64,000 nucleotides of DNA from assembly GCA_963757265.1 (NCBI GenBank), contig CAVWRA010000006.1, forward strand, positions 2,728,001 to 2,792,000. The letters run 5' to 3'. The notes beneath the pieces are model-generated. The model was not told the origin of the DNA and did not search any database. It saw only the letters and a list, made by a program, of their open reading frames with translations. This stretch comes from CAIVVT01 sp963757265 (lineage in GTDB: Bacteria; Acidobacteriota; Terriglobia; Bryobacterales; Bryobacteraceae). Position numbers and translations under genes: made by a program. This document shows, in pieces, positions 19,601 to 27,971 of the stretch (position 1 is the stretch's first letter; each line of letters opens with the position of its first letter).

Positions 19601-20149
19601 TCGGCAAAGGCCGGCCGTTCCTGAACAAGGGCGGCATCCTGAACGAAATTGTCGGCGGGTGGAACATTACGGCCAATCAGCAGTACCAGTCCGGCGACGT
19701 GCTGTCGATCAGCTCGGGCGTCGATACCAGTTTCTATCTTTACAATGGCACCGTTCGCGCCAATTATGTACCCGGTCAATCACTGAATGTCGGCGCGTCC
19801 GGGCCGTTCGATTACGCCGGCGGGACCGGCATACAGTGGTTCAATCCAAACGCCTTCGCGGCACCCCCGACAACGCTCAATGGCGTGGTGTCAAGCCTGG
19901 GCGACACGCCGCGCTACATCGGCAACCTGCGAGGTCCCTGGCAGCCATCGGAGAACTTCGGCATATACAAGCGATTCCCGTTTGGCGAAGGCAGGTTCTT
20001 CGAGATCCGAGCCGATGCCTTCAATGCCTTCAACCGATCCGGGATAGGCGACCCGGATACAACAGTCGGTGATTCGACCTTCGGGCGGATCACCGATGTT
20101 GAGTCAGGTCCACGAAACATCCAAGTGGCGGGCGCGGATCACCTTCTGA
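16688..20149 (+). pseudogene. Oar-like TonB-dependent receptor, two single-base frame changes
   Basis: Outer-membrane receptor of about 1150 residues when mended. A signal peptide (MKIRLISL to VPAFAQ) is followed by the carboxypeptidase-regulatory-like fold (GSITGQITDATGAVVPNVEV), the plug domain (GSINGAPLTSHEVYIEGLPIG, QTGTLNSAYGGG) and a long beta-barrel. The frame changes at about 17504, where AAG for AAAG would restore VTKAEFRENNFGAAAGGP. It changes again near 20130: one base fewer in GGCGGGCGC gives QVAARITF and stop at 20147-20149, with the terminal Phe expected for outer-membrane barrels. Unmended, the second frame runs into the terminator and stops at 20226. Such receptors take up large glycans or oligosaccharides. 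Codon-level similarity is otherwise intact, so recent mutation or sequencing error is likely. Confidence 0.85.
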
Positions 20150-20167
20150 CCGCGCGTCTCTCCCTTG

Positions 20168-20214
20168 AGCGGAACGGGCCGCCCCACGGCGGCCCGTTCC
20201 GCTTTCTGCTTTCC
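20168..20214 (+). terminator. Rho-independent terminator of the receptor gene
   Basis: A 16-bp perfect stem (arms 20168-20183 and 20188-20203) with loop CCAC, followed by TTCTGCTTT. It starts 19 bp after the mended stop codon of the receptor, which supports the mended reading. Confidence 0.85.
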
Positions 20215-20340
20215 GATATATCCTGAAGCGCTGCCGCTTCTCTCCCCCGTCCGCCCGAAAGCGCTGTTGTGGTGCCTGTGCACGGTCGCTAGCAGCCACC
20301 CAATCCGCGCCGGCCGAGTTCACAGAAACTGTGAATCTGC

Positions 20341-20490
20341 TCTAAGACGGCGGCGTACTTCTTTCATCGGCAGCGTGAGAGCATGGCCCAGGCCAGCGCC
20401 GACGACACGCCAATGGCGGGCGAGATCGAGGTTGACGAGAGCTACTTTGGCGGCGTGCGGAAGGGCAAGCGCGGACGCGGCGCCGCCGCC
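20341..20490 (+). mobile_element. IS1595-family transposase fragment
   Basis: A roughly 50-residue piece of an ISXO2-like DDE transposase: KTAAYFFHRQRE, then GEIEVDESYFGGVRKGKRG, which includes the first catalytic Asp of the family's DDE/N triad. Both ends are missing: the frame meets a stop just upstream, and after RGRGAA the sequence passes abruptly into unrelated repeat DNA at about 20490. No terminal inverted repeats were found. It is a dead remnant. Confidence 0.8.
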
Positions 20491-20497
20491 TCGCATT

Positions 20498-20793
20498 CGA
20501 CATTTCGACACGACACCCCGGTTTTCGCCTGCAGCGCCCTCTGCGCGCCCCTTGGCCGCTCCCGGATCCTCCGGCTATCCCATTGCAAATAAATGCAATA
20601 GGAACTACCCCGACCGCTCGGGGAGGAGCCTCCACCCACCCGACAGAATTCGACACTTCTCGACACTTTTCGACACTACTGTCGAGTTCTGTCGAATCGC
20701 TCATTCCGGCCGCTGTTTTCGCCTCATATTCGTACTTGACATGGGGTGTATCCTCAAGATGGGAAAGGGGTTATTCGAGATTGGCTTTGTTCC
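20498..20793 (+). repeat. CGACA-type repeat element, copy A
   Basis: This stretch begins with CGACATTTCGACACGACACC (20498-20517), contains the 10-bp repeat array at 20641-20700, and ends with TTGGCTTTGTTCC (20781-20793). The same landmarks in the same order and strand occur at 60008-60253. The parts between are diverged. The right-hand end in the other copy runs into a small HTH-like gene remnant, so this may be the conserved upstream region of a gene family or a short mobile element. Confidence 0.6.
20641..20700. repeat. 10-bp repeat array with inverted flank
   Basis: Six 10-bp blocks follow each other without gaps: four direct units of the form CGACA(G/C)(A/T)NNT and then two units in reverse sense (GTCGAGTTCT, GTCGAATCGC). 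The first block plus the next four bases (CGACAGAATTCGAC) pairs with GTCGAGTTCTGTCG with one mismatch, so the array can fold back. It resembles iteron-like binding arrays. Confidence 0.8.
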
Positions 20794-20800
20794 TCAAAAA

Positions 20801-22033
20801 TGTCTTTCGCACACCGTCAACTACGCTTTCGGTTGTTCCGATAATGATGAGCAGTGATGATTCCGGCGAGTGCCCGCCACCGGCTGCCGGCCGCGTGTCA
20901 AACGGCGAGGGGAAGCATCTGGACCTAGCCCGGATGTTTCACTTGCGATCGCAGCGAGGCGCGATGAGAGGGCCGCAACCGATGGTTGGTGAAATATCCG
21001 GGTTAGGCAGTTCATGGGATAGTTATCTGGCACAGCCTCTAGTTTTAAATGGCGGAAGCTCGTGGGGGTCGCATTGGAACAGCGCCTTTGGAATCAGCAA
21101 CTTGCGTGTTTTCAACACCCCTGTGTCACCACAGACCTCTGGTTTTTCGCCTCTGTGTTACCTGTATGTCACCTGGATGAACGCTCGAACGATGCCGTCA
21201 ATTCAGAGTTGCTCACAAGGCTCTGCGTGTGGTCGCCAGATGCACCCAACCACATGATAGACCATTCAGCGCCTTCCCAATAATCCGCTTCAGCCTGCAT
21301 CCGATAGGGCGAATGAACTGGCGAATCCCTCGCTAAAACGCCCCGTCAGCGCCTCCAGAACGGCCAAAGCGCATTCAAAACCCTGTGAGCATACCGCGGG
21401 GGCCGGCTATCGCGCATCGCCGTCGCCTACCGTTCGGTTCGGGTGCATCAAACACACTGTAGTTTTTGGGGTGATTTGCAGACGGTTCTTAACGGAGTGG
21501 GAATGCTTCGGCAAGCGGTTTTCCGGGTGAGTACATCGAAGCTGTGGAGGTCGGACATGCTGAGTTGTCGATTCGTAGCTTGGCAGTCATGTGCGAAGCC
21601 CTCGGCCTCTGCAGTGCGATCCTCTTCCGCAAAAGCGGCAATCCGAGCGGCTGTGGACTGACACTCTGGCTGTTCCCAAAAGACCGGGCCGATCAAGTCA
21701 GATAAGGACCTATCGTTTATCGGTACCAATCTGGACGTACGCTCGAAATTACTTCCGGTTCGGCTGTCACACAACTGTTGCGGCGGAAATGTCCTCAACG
21801 TCAATCCCGTTGGTTTCTCAGATGTCAGATGGAGGATGTCGAGCGAATTTGCCAGTTATTGCGCTGCCCGCACGCAGAAGACAACGGGTGTCCCACACAC
21901 GCCAATCTTGAACCCTGAAGAAGGATAGCGATCGAGAAGTCCCTACAGTTTTCCTCTCTCGATGAGCGTCACAGTTCGCGTGCCGTGGTAAGATTCTCAA
22001 TGACTTAAGATTGTCGAACGAGGTGAGGTCCTC
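20801..22033. other. Degenerate intergenic region before the exosortase
   Basis: Apart from an HTH remnant at 21529-21639, no coding sequence is supported. Open frames are short and without likeness to known families. The stretch 21950-22030 is AT-richer and holds two TAAGATT heptamers, and AGGTGAGG lies before a possible GTG start at 22034. Confidence 0.4.
21529..21639 (+). pseudogene. Remnant of an XRE/Cro-type HTH regulator
   Basis: A 37-codon piece reads EYIEAVEVGHAELSIRSLAV followed by MCEALGLCSAILFRKSG. This is the second half of the Cro/C1 HTH fold, where relatives have the pattern S-x-IERG-x-x-xLSIRTL...ALGLSP-x-x-LF. The first half (helices 1-3) is missing upstream. It is either a truncated insertion remnant or the ruin of a former regulator next to the exosortase. 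Confidence 0.6.
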
Positions 22034-22135
22034 GTGGCTTTGGGATGGCCCAAGGCCAGAAGGCCACATGGCGAGGATGGCCGAGCGTCAGTCGGCTTCG
22101 CGTCACGAAGCCCCGGGGAGAGCCCGGTGCGTTTG

Positions 22136-23083
22136 ATGGCATCCAAAGGAGCAGGAGCTGTGGCAGCGCCAGCCGTCGACCAGCGAGGCGGCGCGTGGGC
22201 GACGTGGCGGAATCTGCCACGCCCACAGCGGTTGCGGGTTGCCGGATGCGCTGGCTACCTCGCTCTGATGACGCTGCTGTTCATACAGCCGCTCATCAGG
22301 CTGATCCTATACGCCGCCCGGAGCGCCCTGCATTCGCACATCCTGCTGGTCCCGTTTGTCAGCGCTTATCTGCTCTACCTCCAGCGAGGGCGGTACTCCG
22401 CCGATTTTCGCAGCTCGATCGGCGGAACGGTTATCGTGGGCGGAATCGGAATCGCAGCGCTGGCCGCGGGGATCCAGTGGCGTGGGAGCCTGAGTCTCAA
22501 CGACGAACTGGCCCTGATGGCTCTCGCGTTTGTGACTCTGGTTGCGGCCGGTGGGTTCCTGTTCTTGGGCGCAAAATGGATGTCCGCCGCGGCCTTTCCC
22601 ATGGCGTTCTTGGTCTTCATGGTTCCATTGCCGGACGCCGCAGTGAACTGGCTGGAAAATGCCTCTATGCTCGCGTCCGCGGAGGCCGCTGCCCTGTATT
22701 TCAGTGTGTCGGGAACGCCCGTGTTTCGACACGGGACGGTGTTCGAGCTGCCCGGGATCGTGCTTCGGGTGGCCCAGGAGTGCAGCGGGATCAGGTCCAG
22801 CTGGGTGCTGTTCATGACGAGTCTGCTCGCGGCCCATCTCTTTCTGAGAGCCCGGTGGCGAAGGTTTGTACTGGTGGCCTTCGTGATTCCGCTCGGTATC
22901 CTTCGGAACGGTTTCCGGATCCTGGTTATCGGGCTGCTTTGCGTTCATATCGGGCCTCACATGATCAACAGCAGCATTCATCGCCAAGGCGGCCCCTTGT
23001 TCTTTGCGCTGTCCCTGATTCCTCTGTATCTGCTGTTGTGGTGGTTGCGACGCCAGGAGCGGCGGCTGAACCCAGCCGGCTGA
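22136..23083 (+). CDS. Exosortase (EpsH/Xrt family transpeptidase-like membrane protease)
   Basis: A 315-residue integral membrane protein with about eight hydrophobic segments that processes proteins bearing PEP- or VPDGG-type C-terminal signals. The proposed catalytic triad of the family is visible in order: Cys in VAQECSGIRSS, Arg in IPLGILRNGFRI, and His in NSSIHRQGGPLFF. The ATG at 22136 gives a typical length; a GTG at 22034 with a good AGGTGAGG site would add 34 residues of non-membrane leader and cannot be excluded. It heads the group xrt-prsK-prsR (gaps 6 bp and a 4-bp overlap), followed by the substrate-like genes at 27.2 and 28.8 kb. It is the only exosortase seen in the window. 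Confidence 0.92.
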   Translation: MASKGAGAVAAPAVDQRGGAWATWRNLPRPQRLRVAGCAGYLALMTLLFIQPLIRLILYAARSALHSHILLVPFVSAYLLYLQRGRYSADFRSSIGGTVIVGGIGIAALAAGIQWRGSLSLNDELALMALAFVTLVAAGGFLFLGAKWMSAAAFPMAFLVFMVPLPDAAVNWLENASMLASAEAAALYFSVSGTPVFRHGTVFELPGIVLRVAQECSGIRSSWVLFMTSLLAAHLFLRARWRRFVLVAFVIPLGILRNGFRILVIGLLCVHIGPHMINSSIHRQGGPLFFALSLIPLYLLLWWLRRQERRLNPAG

Positions 23084-23089
23084 GGACCC

Positions 23090-25201
23090 GTGACGCTCTT
23101 CTCCTTCCTACCTTTCGTGGCGGCGATTCTCAGCCTGTTCCTGGCCTTCTTCGGCCTGTGGACGAAGAAGCCCTCCCTCGCCAGGTGGTGCTTCTTCTTC
23201 GGGATGGCGGTCGTCGGCATCGACAGCGTGTTTTCGGGGCTCAGCCTGCGCGCCGCTGATTGGTCGGAGATGCTTGGCTGGGTGACGCTGGGGCTGATCG
23301 CGAAATCTTTCATCCCCGCGTTCTGGCTAGGCTTCAGCCTGACTTACTCGCGCGGCGATTACCGCCAGTCCTGGGCGCGCTGGAGAATCCCCCTGGTAAT
23401 CATCGTTCTTCTACCCATCGGTTTAGCGCTCGGATTCCAGCAGCAACTCCTGGAAGTCGTTGCGGCAGGGCCGACGGGCGAGCAGGTCCAGCTGCGCTAT
23501 AGTGCGATCGCCAAGGTGTTGAACGTCCTCCTTCTGGTTGCGAACGTCTGGATCCTGATGAACCTGGAACAGACCTTCCGATCGGCGGTCGGAACGATGC
23601 GCTGGCGAATCAAGTTCGTGGTCCTGGGCCTGGCGGTGATCTTCGGCGCCCGGCTTTACGTTCGGAGCCAGGCGCTTCTCTTTTCCGCGTACGATATGAA
23701 CTCGCCAGGCGTCGAGTCGAGTGCGCTCCTGATCGGATGTGTCTTGCTGGCGGTGGCCTTCGCGCGCACCAGATTCGCCGAGATCGACGTGTACCCCTCG
23801 CAGGCTGTCCTGCGGTCGTCCCTGACGATTCTCATCGGCGGCGGCTACCTGTTCATCGTCGGCGTCCTCGCCAACATTGTGAGGCGCTTCGGCGGAGCGG
23901 AGAGTTTCCAACTCCTCTCCTTCGTCGTGCTCCTGGGAATGGCCGGACTGGCGGTGCTGCTTCTTTCTGACCGCCTCCGGCAGCGCATTCACAGTTTCGT
24001 CGGCCGCCATTTCGCGAGGGCCCAGCACGATTCCGTTCGGATCTGGACCGAGTTCTCGCGGCGGCTGGCCAATGTCAAGGATCCAACCGGCCTCTGCGCC
24101 GTGTCGGCGCGGTTGGTTTCCGAGACTTTTGAGGTGTTGTCGGTAACCATCTGGCTGCTGGACGACCCAAAGGACCAACTCATTGCCGGCACCTCAACGG
24201 CGCAGCAGCCAGACCATGCCAATAATGGCAGTCCATCCGTTTCAGCCTCAAGGGCGATTGTGGACGGACTGCGGATGAGGTCGTCGCCATTCGAACTGGA
24301 CGGTGTGGATGAACCTTGGGCGGAGGAATTGCGGCAACTCAATCCGAAGACATTCCCGAACGGGGGCAATCGTTGGTGTGTTCCGTTGCGGGCGGGTCAA
24401 CAAAGCCTTGGCGCTCTCGTTCTGGCGGACCGAGTCAACGGCGTTGATTACACGACTGAGGAATTGCAGTTGCTTCAATGTATCGGAGACCAGGTCACAT
24501 CGGTGCTGCTGAACCTCCGGCTGGCCGAGGAGGTGGCACGTTCCAAGGAGTTGGAAGCGTTTCGGACGATGTCGGCGTTCTTCGTTCACGATCTAAAGAA
24601 CGCTGCCGCATCGCTGAACCTGATGCTGCAAAACCTCCCGGTCCATTTTGACGACCCGGCGTTTCGCGAGGATGCCTTGCGCGGCATCGGCAACACGGCG
24701 CGGCGAATCGATGAGATGATAGGCCGCTTGAGCGCGCTGCGGCAGCGGCCTGACTTGAAGCCAGTCGAAGCCGATTTGAATCAACTCGTGAGTGAAGTCC
24801 TAGACAGAATGGATACAATGCCGCACGTGGAACTGACTAGAAAGTTGCAGCCGCTACCCACGATCATGGCTGACCGCGAGCAGATCCAAAGTGTTGTAAC
24901 CAACTTGCTTCTCAACGCACGCGACGCACTGGGGCCTGAAGGCTGTATTTGCGTCCGCACGAAAGATGTCGGCAACAGCGTCGTCCTCTCCGTCGCGGAC
25001 AACGGCTGCGGAATGAGCGCGGCCTTCTTGAGAGATTCCCTTTTCCGCCCCTTTCAGAGCACGAAGAAGAAAGGGCTCGGCATCGGCATGTATCAGGCCC
25101 GGATGATCGTCGAGGCGCACGGGGGCAGCATCCGGGTGGAGAGCGAGACGGGCAAAGGCAGCACGTTTTGGGTGAGCCTTCCCGTCAGGGACCTGAAATG
25201 A
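23090..25201 (+). CDS. prsK: PEP-CTERM system sensor histidine kinase
   Basis: A 703-residue membrane sensor kinase. Residues 1-300 contain about eight membrane spans (opening LFSFLPFVAAILSLFLAFFG). A GAF-like region at about 325-480 follows (TGLCAVSARLVSETFEVLSV). The H-box is FFVHDLKNAAASLNLM near residue 500 with the phosphoacceptor His. The ATPase part has the N-box NLLLNARDAL, the G1 box DNGCGM, and the G2 box GLGIGM. The layout matches the PrsK family (PEP-CTERM associated kinases). The start is a GTG six bases after the exosortase stop. The stop overlaps the start of prsR by 4 bp (ATGA), so the pair is translated together. Confidence 0.92.
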   Translation: MTLFSFLPFVAAILSLFLAFFGLWTKKPSLARWCFFFGMAVVGIDSVFSGLSLRAADWSEMLGWVTLGLIAKSFIPAFWLGFSLTYSRGDYRQSWARWRIPLVIIVLLPIGLALGFQQQLLEVVAAGPTGEQVQLRYSAIAKVLNVLLLVANVWILMNLEQTFRSAVGTMRWRIKFVVLGLAVIFGARLYVRSQALLFSAYDMNSPGVESSALLIGCVLLAVAFARTRFAEIDVYPSQAVLRSSLTILIGGGYLFIVGVLANIVRRFGGAESFQLLSFVVLLGMAGLAVLLLSDRLRQRIHSFVGRHFARAQHDSVRIWTEFSRRLANVKDPTGLCAVSARLVSETFEVLSVTIWLLDDPKDQLIAGTSTAQQPDHANNGSPSVSASRAIVDGLRMRSSPFELDGVDEPWAEELRQLNPKTFPNGGNRWCVPLRAGQQSLGALVLADRVNGVDYTTEELQLLQCIGDQVTSVLLNLRLAEEVARSKELEAFRTMSAFFVHDLKNAAASLNLMLQNLPVHFDDPAFREDALRGIGNTARRIDEMIGRLSALRQRPDLKPVEADLNQLVSEVLDRMDTMPHVELTRKLQPLPTIMADREQIQSVVTNLLLNARDALGPEGCICVRTKDVGNSVVLSVADNGCGMSAAFLRDSLFRPFQSTKKKGLGIGMYQARMIVEAHGGSIRVESETGKGSTFWVSLPVRDLK

Positions 25202-26556
25202 CGAAGACCAGGTTGCTGATCGTGGATGACGACGAAGACATCCGCACCCAAATGAAGTGGGCGTTGTGCAACGACTACGAGTTGTTCATGGCCGGTGACC
25301 GCGCTGATGCTTTGGCTGCATTCGCTTCAGCGCATCCTACGGTGACTTTGCTCGATCTCGGTTTGCCGCCCCGCCCCAATGAACCCGACGAGGGCCTCGC
25401 AGTGCTTTCGGCGGTTCTCACGTTGGACCCGCTGGCCAAAGTGATTGTCGTTTCCGGCCAGGGCGATAAGAAGAATGCCCTGAACGCCGTCGGGTCCGGC
25501 GCGTACGACTTCCTCTGTAAGCCCGTGGACATGGGAGAACTCAGGCTCGTCCTGCAGCGTTGCGTGTACCTGGCTGAGCTGGAGCGGGAATACCGCGCCA
25601 TGCAGCACGACGCGGAGGCCAACGAATTCGAGAATATGCTGGGCGAGAGTCCGCAGATGAACGCTGTGTTCGAGTTCATCCGCAAGGTGGGCCCCAGCAA
25701 CGCCCCGGTGCTGATATTGGGCGAAACCGGCACCGGAAAGGAGATGGTGGCGCAGGCGATCCACCGCCGGAGCGCGCAGAATGGCGGCCCGTTCGTTGCC
25801 ATCAACTGCAATACCATCCCCGAGAACCTGCTGGAAAGCGAGCTCTTCGGCCACGAGAAAGGCGCTTTCACGGGCGCTCACACGCAGCGCAAGGGGCACA
25901 TCGAAACCGCCGCCGGCGGCACCCTCTTCCTCGACGAGATCGGCGAACTTCCGGCGCCGGTCCAGGTGAAGCTCCTTCGCTTTCTCCAGGAGAAGACCTT
26001 CCAGCGCGTTGGAGGCCGACAGGAGATCTCGAGCAACGCTCGCGTTCTCGCGGCCACGAACCGGAACCTGGAGGAGTCCGTCGCCAGCGGTAAGTTCCGA
26101 GAGGACCTGTACTTTCGTCTAGCCGTTGTGGTCGTCAAGGCGCCCCCGCTGCGGGAGCGGGGTGACGACATCGTCATGATGGCGAAGGCTTTCCTGAACA
26201 ACTACGGTATCGAGCACGCCAAACCCGGTCTCACCTTCGCGCCCAATGCGCTACGCGCCTTGAGTCTTCACCGCTGGCCAGGAAACGTCCGCGAGCTGCA
26301 AAACCGGCTGCAGCGGGCGGTCATCCTGGCGGATGGCAAGCGCGTCACCGCCCGGGACCTTGAACTGACCGATACCCTAAGTGCGCTGCCGCCGCAAACG
26401 TTGAAGGAGGCGCGGGAAAGTGTGGAGCGCGAGATGGTCCAGGACGCCCTGCGACGTCACCGAGGGAAGATTACTGCAGCCGCGCTGGAGCTCGGCATCA
26501 GCCGACCGACGCTGTACGAACTGATGGAGAAGCTCGGAATCGCCAAGGATGCCTGA
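25198..26556 (+). CDS. prsR: PEP-CTERM system sigma54-dependent response regulator
   Basis: A 452-residue NtrC-type activator. The receiver domain spans 1-125 with the acidic pocket VDDDED (9-14), phosphoacceptor Asp53 and Lys109. The AAA+ domain has Walker A GETGTGK (175-181), the sigma54-contact loop GAFTGA (222-227) and Walker B TLFLDEIGEL. A Fis-type HTH ends the protein (ITAAALELGISRPTLYELMEKLG). With PrsK it should switch on RpoN-dependent promoters; a near-perfect one lies at 27123, before the first downstream sorting-signal gene. The 3' third of this gene has been copied at least three times downstream (26760, 27972, 29725), a striking feature described separately. Confidence 0.94.
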   Translation: MTKTRLLIVDDDEDIRTQMKWALCNDYELFMAGDRADALAAFASAHPTVTLLDLGLPPRPNEPDEGLAVLSAVLTLDPLAKVIVVSGQGDKKNALNAVGSGAYDFLCKPVDMGELRLVLQRCVYLAELEREYRAMQHDAEANEFENMLGESPQMNAVFEFIRKVGPSNAPVLILGETGTGKEMVAQAIHRRSAQNGGPFVAINCNTIPENLLESELFGHEKGAFTGAHTQRKGHIETAAGGTLFLDEIGELPAPVQVKLLRFLQEKTFQRVGGRQEISSNARVLAATNRNLEESVASGKFREDLYFRLAVVVVKAPPLRERGDDIVMMAKAFLNNYGIEHAKPGLTFAPNALRALSLHRWPGNVRELQNRLQRAVILADGKRVTARDLELTDTLSALPPQTLKEARESVEREMVQDALRRHRGKITAAALELGISRPTLYELMEKLGIAKDA

Positions 26557-26759
26557 TTCAGGTGCGGGTCGCCGGATCTTCATCATCATGATCCGGGGCG
26601 AGGCCTTTGTCTGCAAGTCACAGGCACGGAATGGGCTTTCTTCGAAGCATTGGGATCGGCTACGAAGCCACGGGGAGGACTCCCTCCCTGGGATTCGGCA
26701 CGTTGAACGGCAAGCTGTCAGTTTCCCGTAAGCGGCTGGAAAAACTAGGTTTAAGTGAC

Positions 26760-26882
26760 GACGACGGCTCAGGACGCCCTGCGGCGGCACAGACGGAGGA
26801 TCATCTCGGTCGAGCCGGACCCTGCCATTTGTCGGCCGACGAATTGGGCTGATGGAGAAGCTCGGGACCAGTGGGGATGCGT
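26760..26882 (+). pseudogene. Degenerate copy 1 of the prsR 3' end
   Basis: TCAGGACGCCCTGCGGCGGC matches the helix before the prsR HTH, and GCTGATGGAGAAGCTCGG matches the final codons. Between them the likeness is broken by indels. No frame is open. It lies about 200 bp after the intact prsR stop, so it is an old, decayed duplicate. Confidence 0.65.
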
Positions 26883-26981
26883 ACTGGACGCGCCAATGGC
26901 GCGTCGGGCGCGGGATCGTCGGATCCTCTTACATCCAAGACGAGTCGAGGTCACCGCTTGGAAGTTATAGGAAAATAGGAG

Positions 26982-27012
26982 TTTGCCGCGAATCCAGAGA
27001 AGGACGTGCAAA
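26982..27012. promoter_or_regulatory. Candidate PrsR-type upstream site, TTTGC-N21-GCAAA
   Basis: Inverted pentamers TTTGC and GCAAA with a 21-base spacer lie about 115 bp before the sigma54 promoter at 27123, the usual distance for an enhancer of an NtrC-type activator. The same inverted pair with the same spacer is found at 28446 before the second gene. Because the two regions are duplicates, conservation is only weak proof. Confidence 0.35.
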
Positions 27013-27122
27013 CGCGGCTGTCGGGATCGTTTACGAATCCAACGGGAGCATTCCGCTCACGGGGATCTTCATGGTCGCCGGAAGTCACTGAAAGAACAGA
27101 ACTCAATCAGAACGATGGAGTA

Positions 27123-27138
27123 TGGCAAAACACTTGCT
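27123..27138 (+). promoter_or_regulatory. Sigma54 (RpoN) promoter
   Basis: TGGCAAAACACTTGCT fits the consensus TGGCAYR-N4-TTGCW with the invariant GG and GC exactly 12 bp apart. It lies about 50 bp before the start of the VPDGG protein gene. PrsR, encoded just upstream, has the GAFTGA loop required to activate such promoters. Confidence 0.8.
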
Positions 27139-27189
27139 TGAGAAGTGCTAGCAAAGATCGTCCGAGTTTGAGGTGAGACGGAGGGCGAA

Positions 27190-27849
27190 ATGAAACGTTC
27201 GATCTTGACGATTGCGGTGCTTGTGGCCGCCTCACTGATGATCAGTTCCAGCGCGTGGGCGGATTTACTCCCCGTGAGTGTGTCTGGAACGGTCTACCGG
27301 ATTCCAGGGAACCTAATGGATGCGTCTTCTGGGCTCAGCACAGCCACCCCAGTGGCCTGGTTCACGGATACCGTCATCAACTTCCAGGCTCTTAACGGCG
27401 TTACGAGTGGGTCATGTACTACCAGCGGCAGTCTCTGCGATTTCCTGGCCTATGGCGGTGCGACCGCTTCGTACTCCAGCAACACTTATGAAAATGCGGT
27501 GATGAGCGACGCTAGCACTTACAGCACATGGATTAAGCTTACGGGTACAGCCACGTTCGTTGCCGGCCAAACCTACACCATTGCGCATGACGACGGCGTG
27601 ATCATGGACGTCAGCGGGGTAAGTGGCGATGTGATCTCTTCTCCCTCACCAACCGTGAAGATCGACAGTTCGTGGATCTCTACCGTTAGCGGTTCTGAGA
27701 ACTTCACGATCTACTACGTGGCCACAAACGGCAACCCGGAGGATTTGATTCTGACCACCACCGCCGTTCCCGACGGTGGCATGACGGTCGTGCTGCTTGG
27801 CGGTGCCCTGGTTGCGCTTGGGATCTTGCGCCGGAAGTTCCGCGTGTAA
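27190..27849 (+). CDS. Secreted protein with VPDGG-type C-terminal sorting signal (1)
   Basis: A 219-residue exported protein. The signal peptide ends SSSAWA near residue 25. The middle is Ser/Thr/Gly rich and carries GQTYTIAHDDGVIMDVSG, reminiscent of PA14-like or beta-sandwich surface domains. The C-terminus has VPDGGMTVVLLGGALVALG followed by ILRRKFRV, i.e. a short motif, a hydrophobic span and a basic tail, as in VPDSG-CTERM/PEP-CTERM proteins. A GGAGG site precedes the ATG. The gene stands behind a sigma54 promoter and ahead of a strong terminator, so it is a single-gene unit under likely PrsK/PrsR control. It should be a substrate of the exosortase at 22.1 kb and end up in the exopolysaccharide or on the surface. 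Confidence 0.85.
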   Translation: MKRSILTIAVLVAASLMISSSAWADLLPVSVSGTVYRIPGNLMDASSGLSTATPVAWFTDTVINFQALNGVTSGSCTTSGSLCDFLAYGGATASYSSNTYENAVMSDASTYSTWIKLTGTATFVAGQTYTIAHDDGVIMDVSGVSGDVISSPSPTVKIDSSWISTVSGSENFTIYYVATNGNPEDLILTTTAVPDGGMTVVLLGGALVALGILRRKFRV

Positions 27850-27875
27850 CCATCCCCTTCCTGCTTGGAACGACG

Positions 27876-27907
27876 AAAGGGCCGGAGGAATCCGGCCCTT
27901 TTTGTTG
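27876..27907 (+). terminator. Rho-independent terminator after VPDGG gene 1
   Basis: An 11-bp stem AAAGGGCCGGA/TCCGGCCCTTT with loop GGAA and a T-rich tail. Almost the same hairpin follows the second gene at 29465, part of the evidence for a duplication. Confidence 0.88.
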
Positions 27908-27971
27908 TCTGGGTGCGGGCCGGCCGTCCATTCGAGGGGACCGGAGCCCTCGCATCTCTGCCCGCGCCCTT

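Noticed and set aside
20641..20700. CRISPR array
   Set aside because: Units are 10 bp without spacers and some are inverted, which does not fit CRISPR repeats.
26571..26597. CCGGATC/GATCCGG hairpin after prsR as a terminator
   Set aside because: Only seven pairs with a long loop and no T-rich tail.
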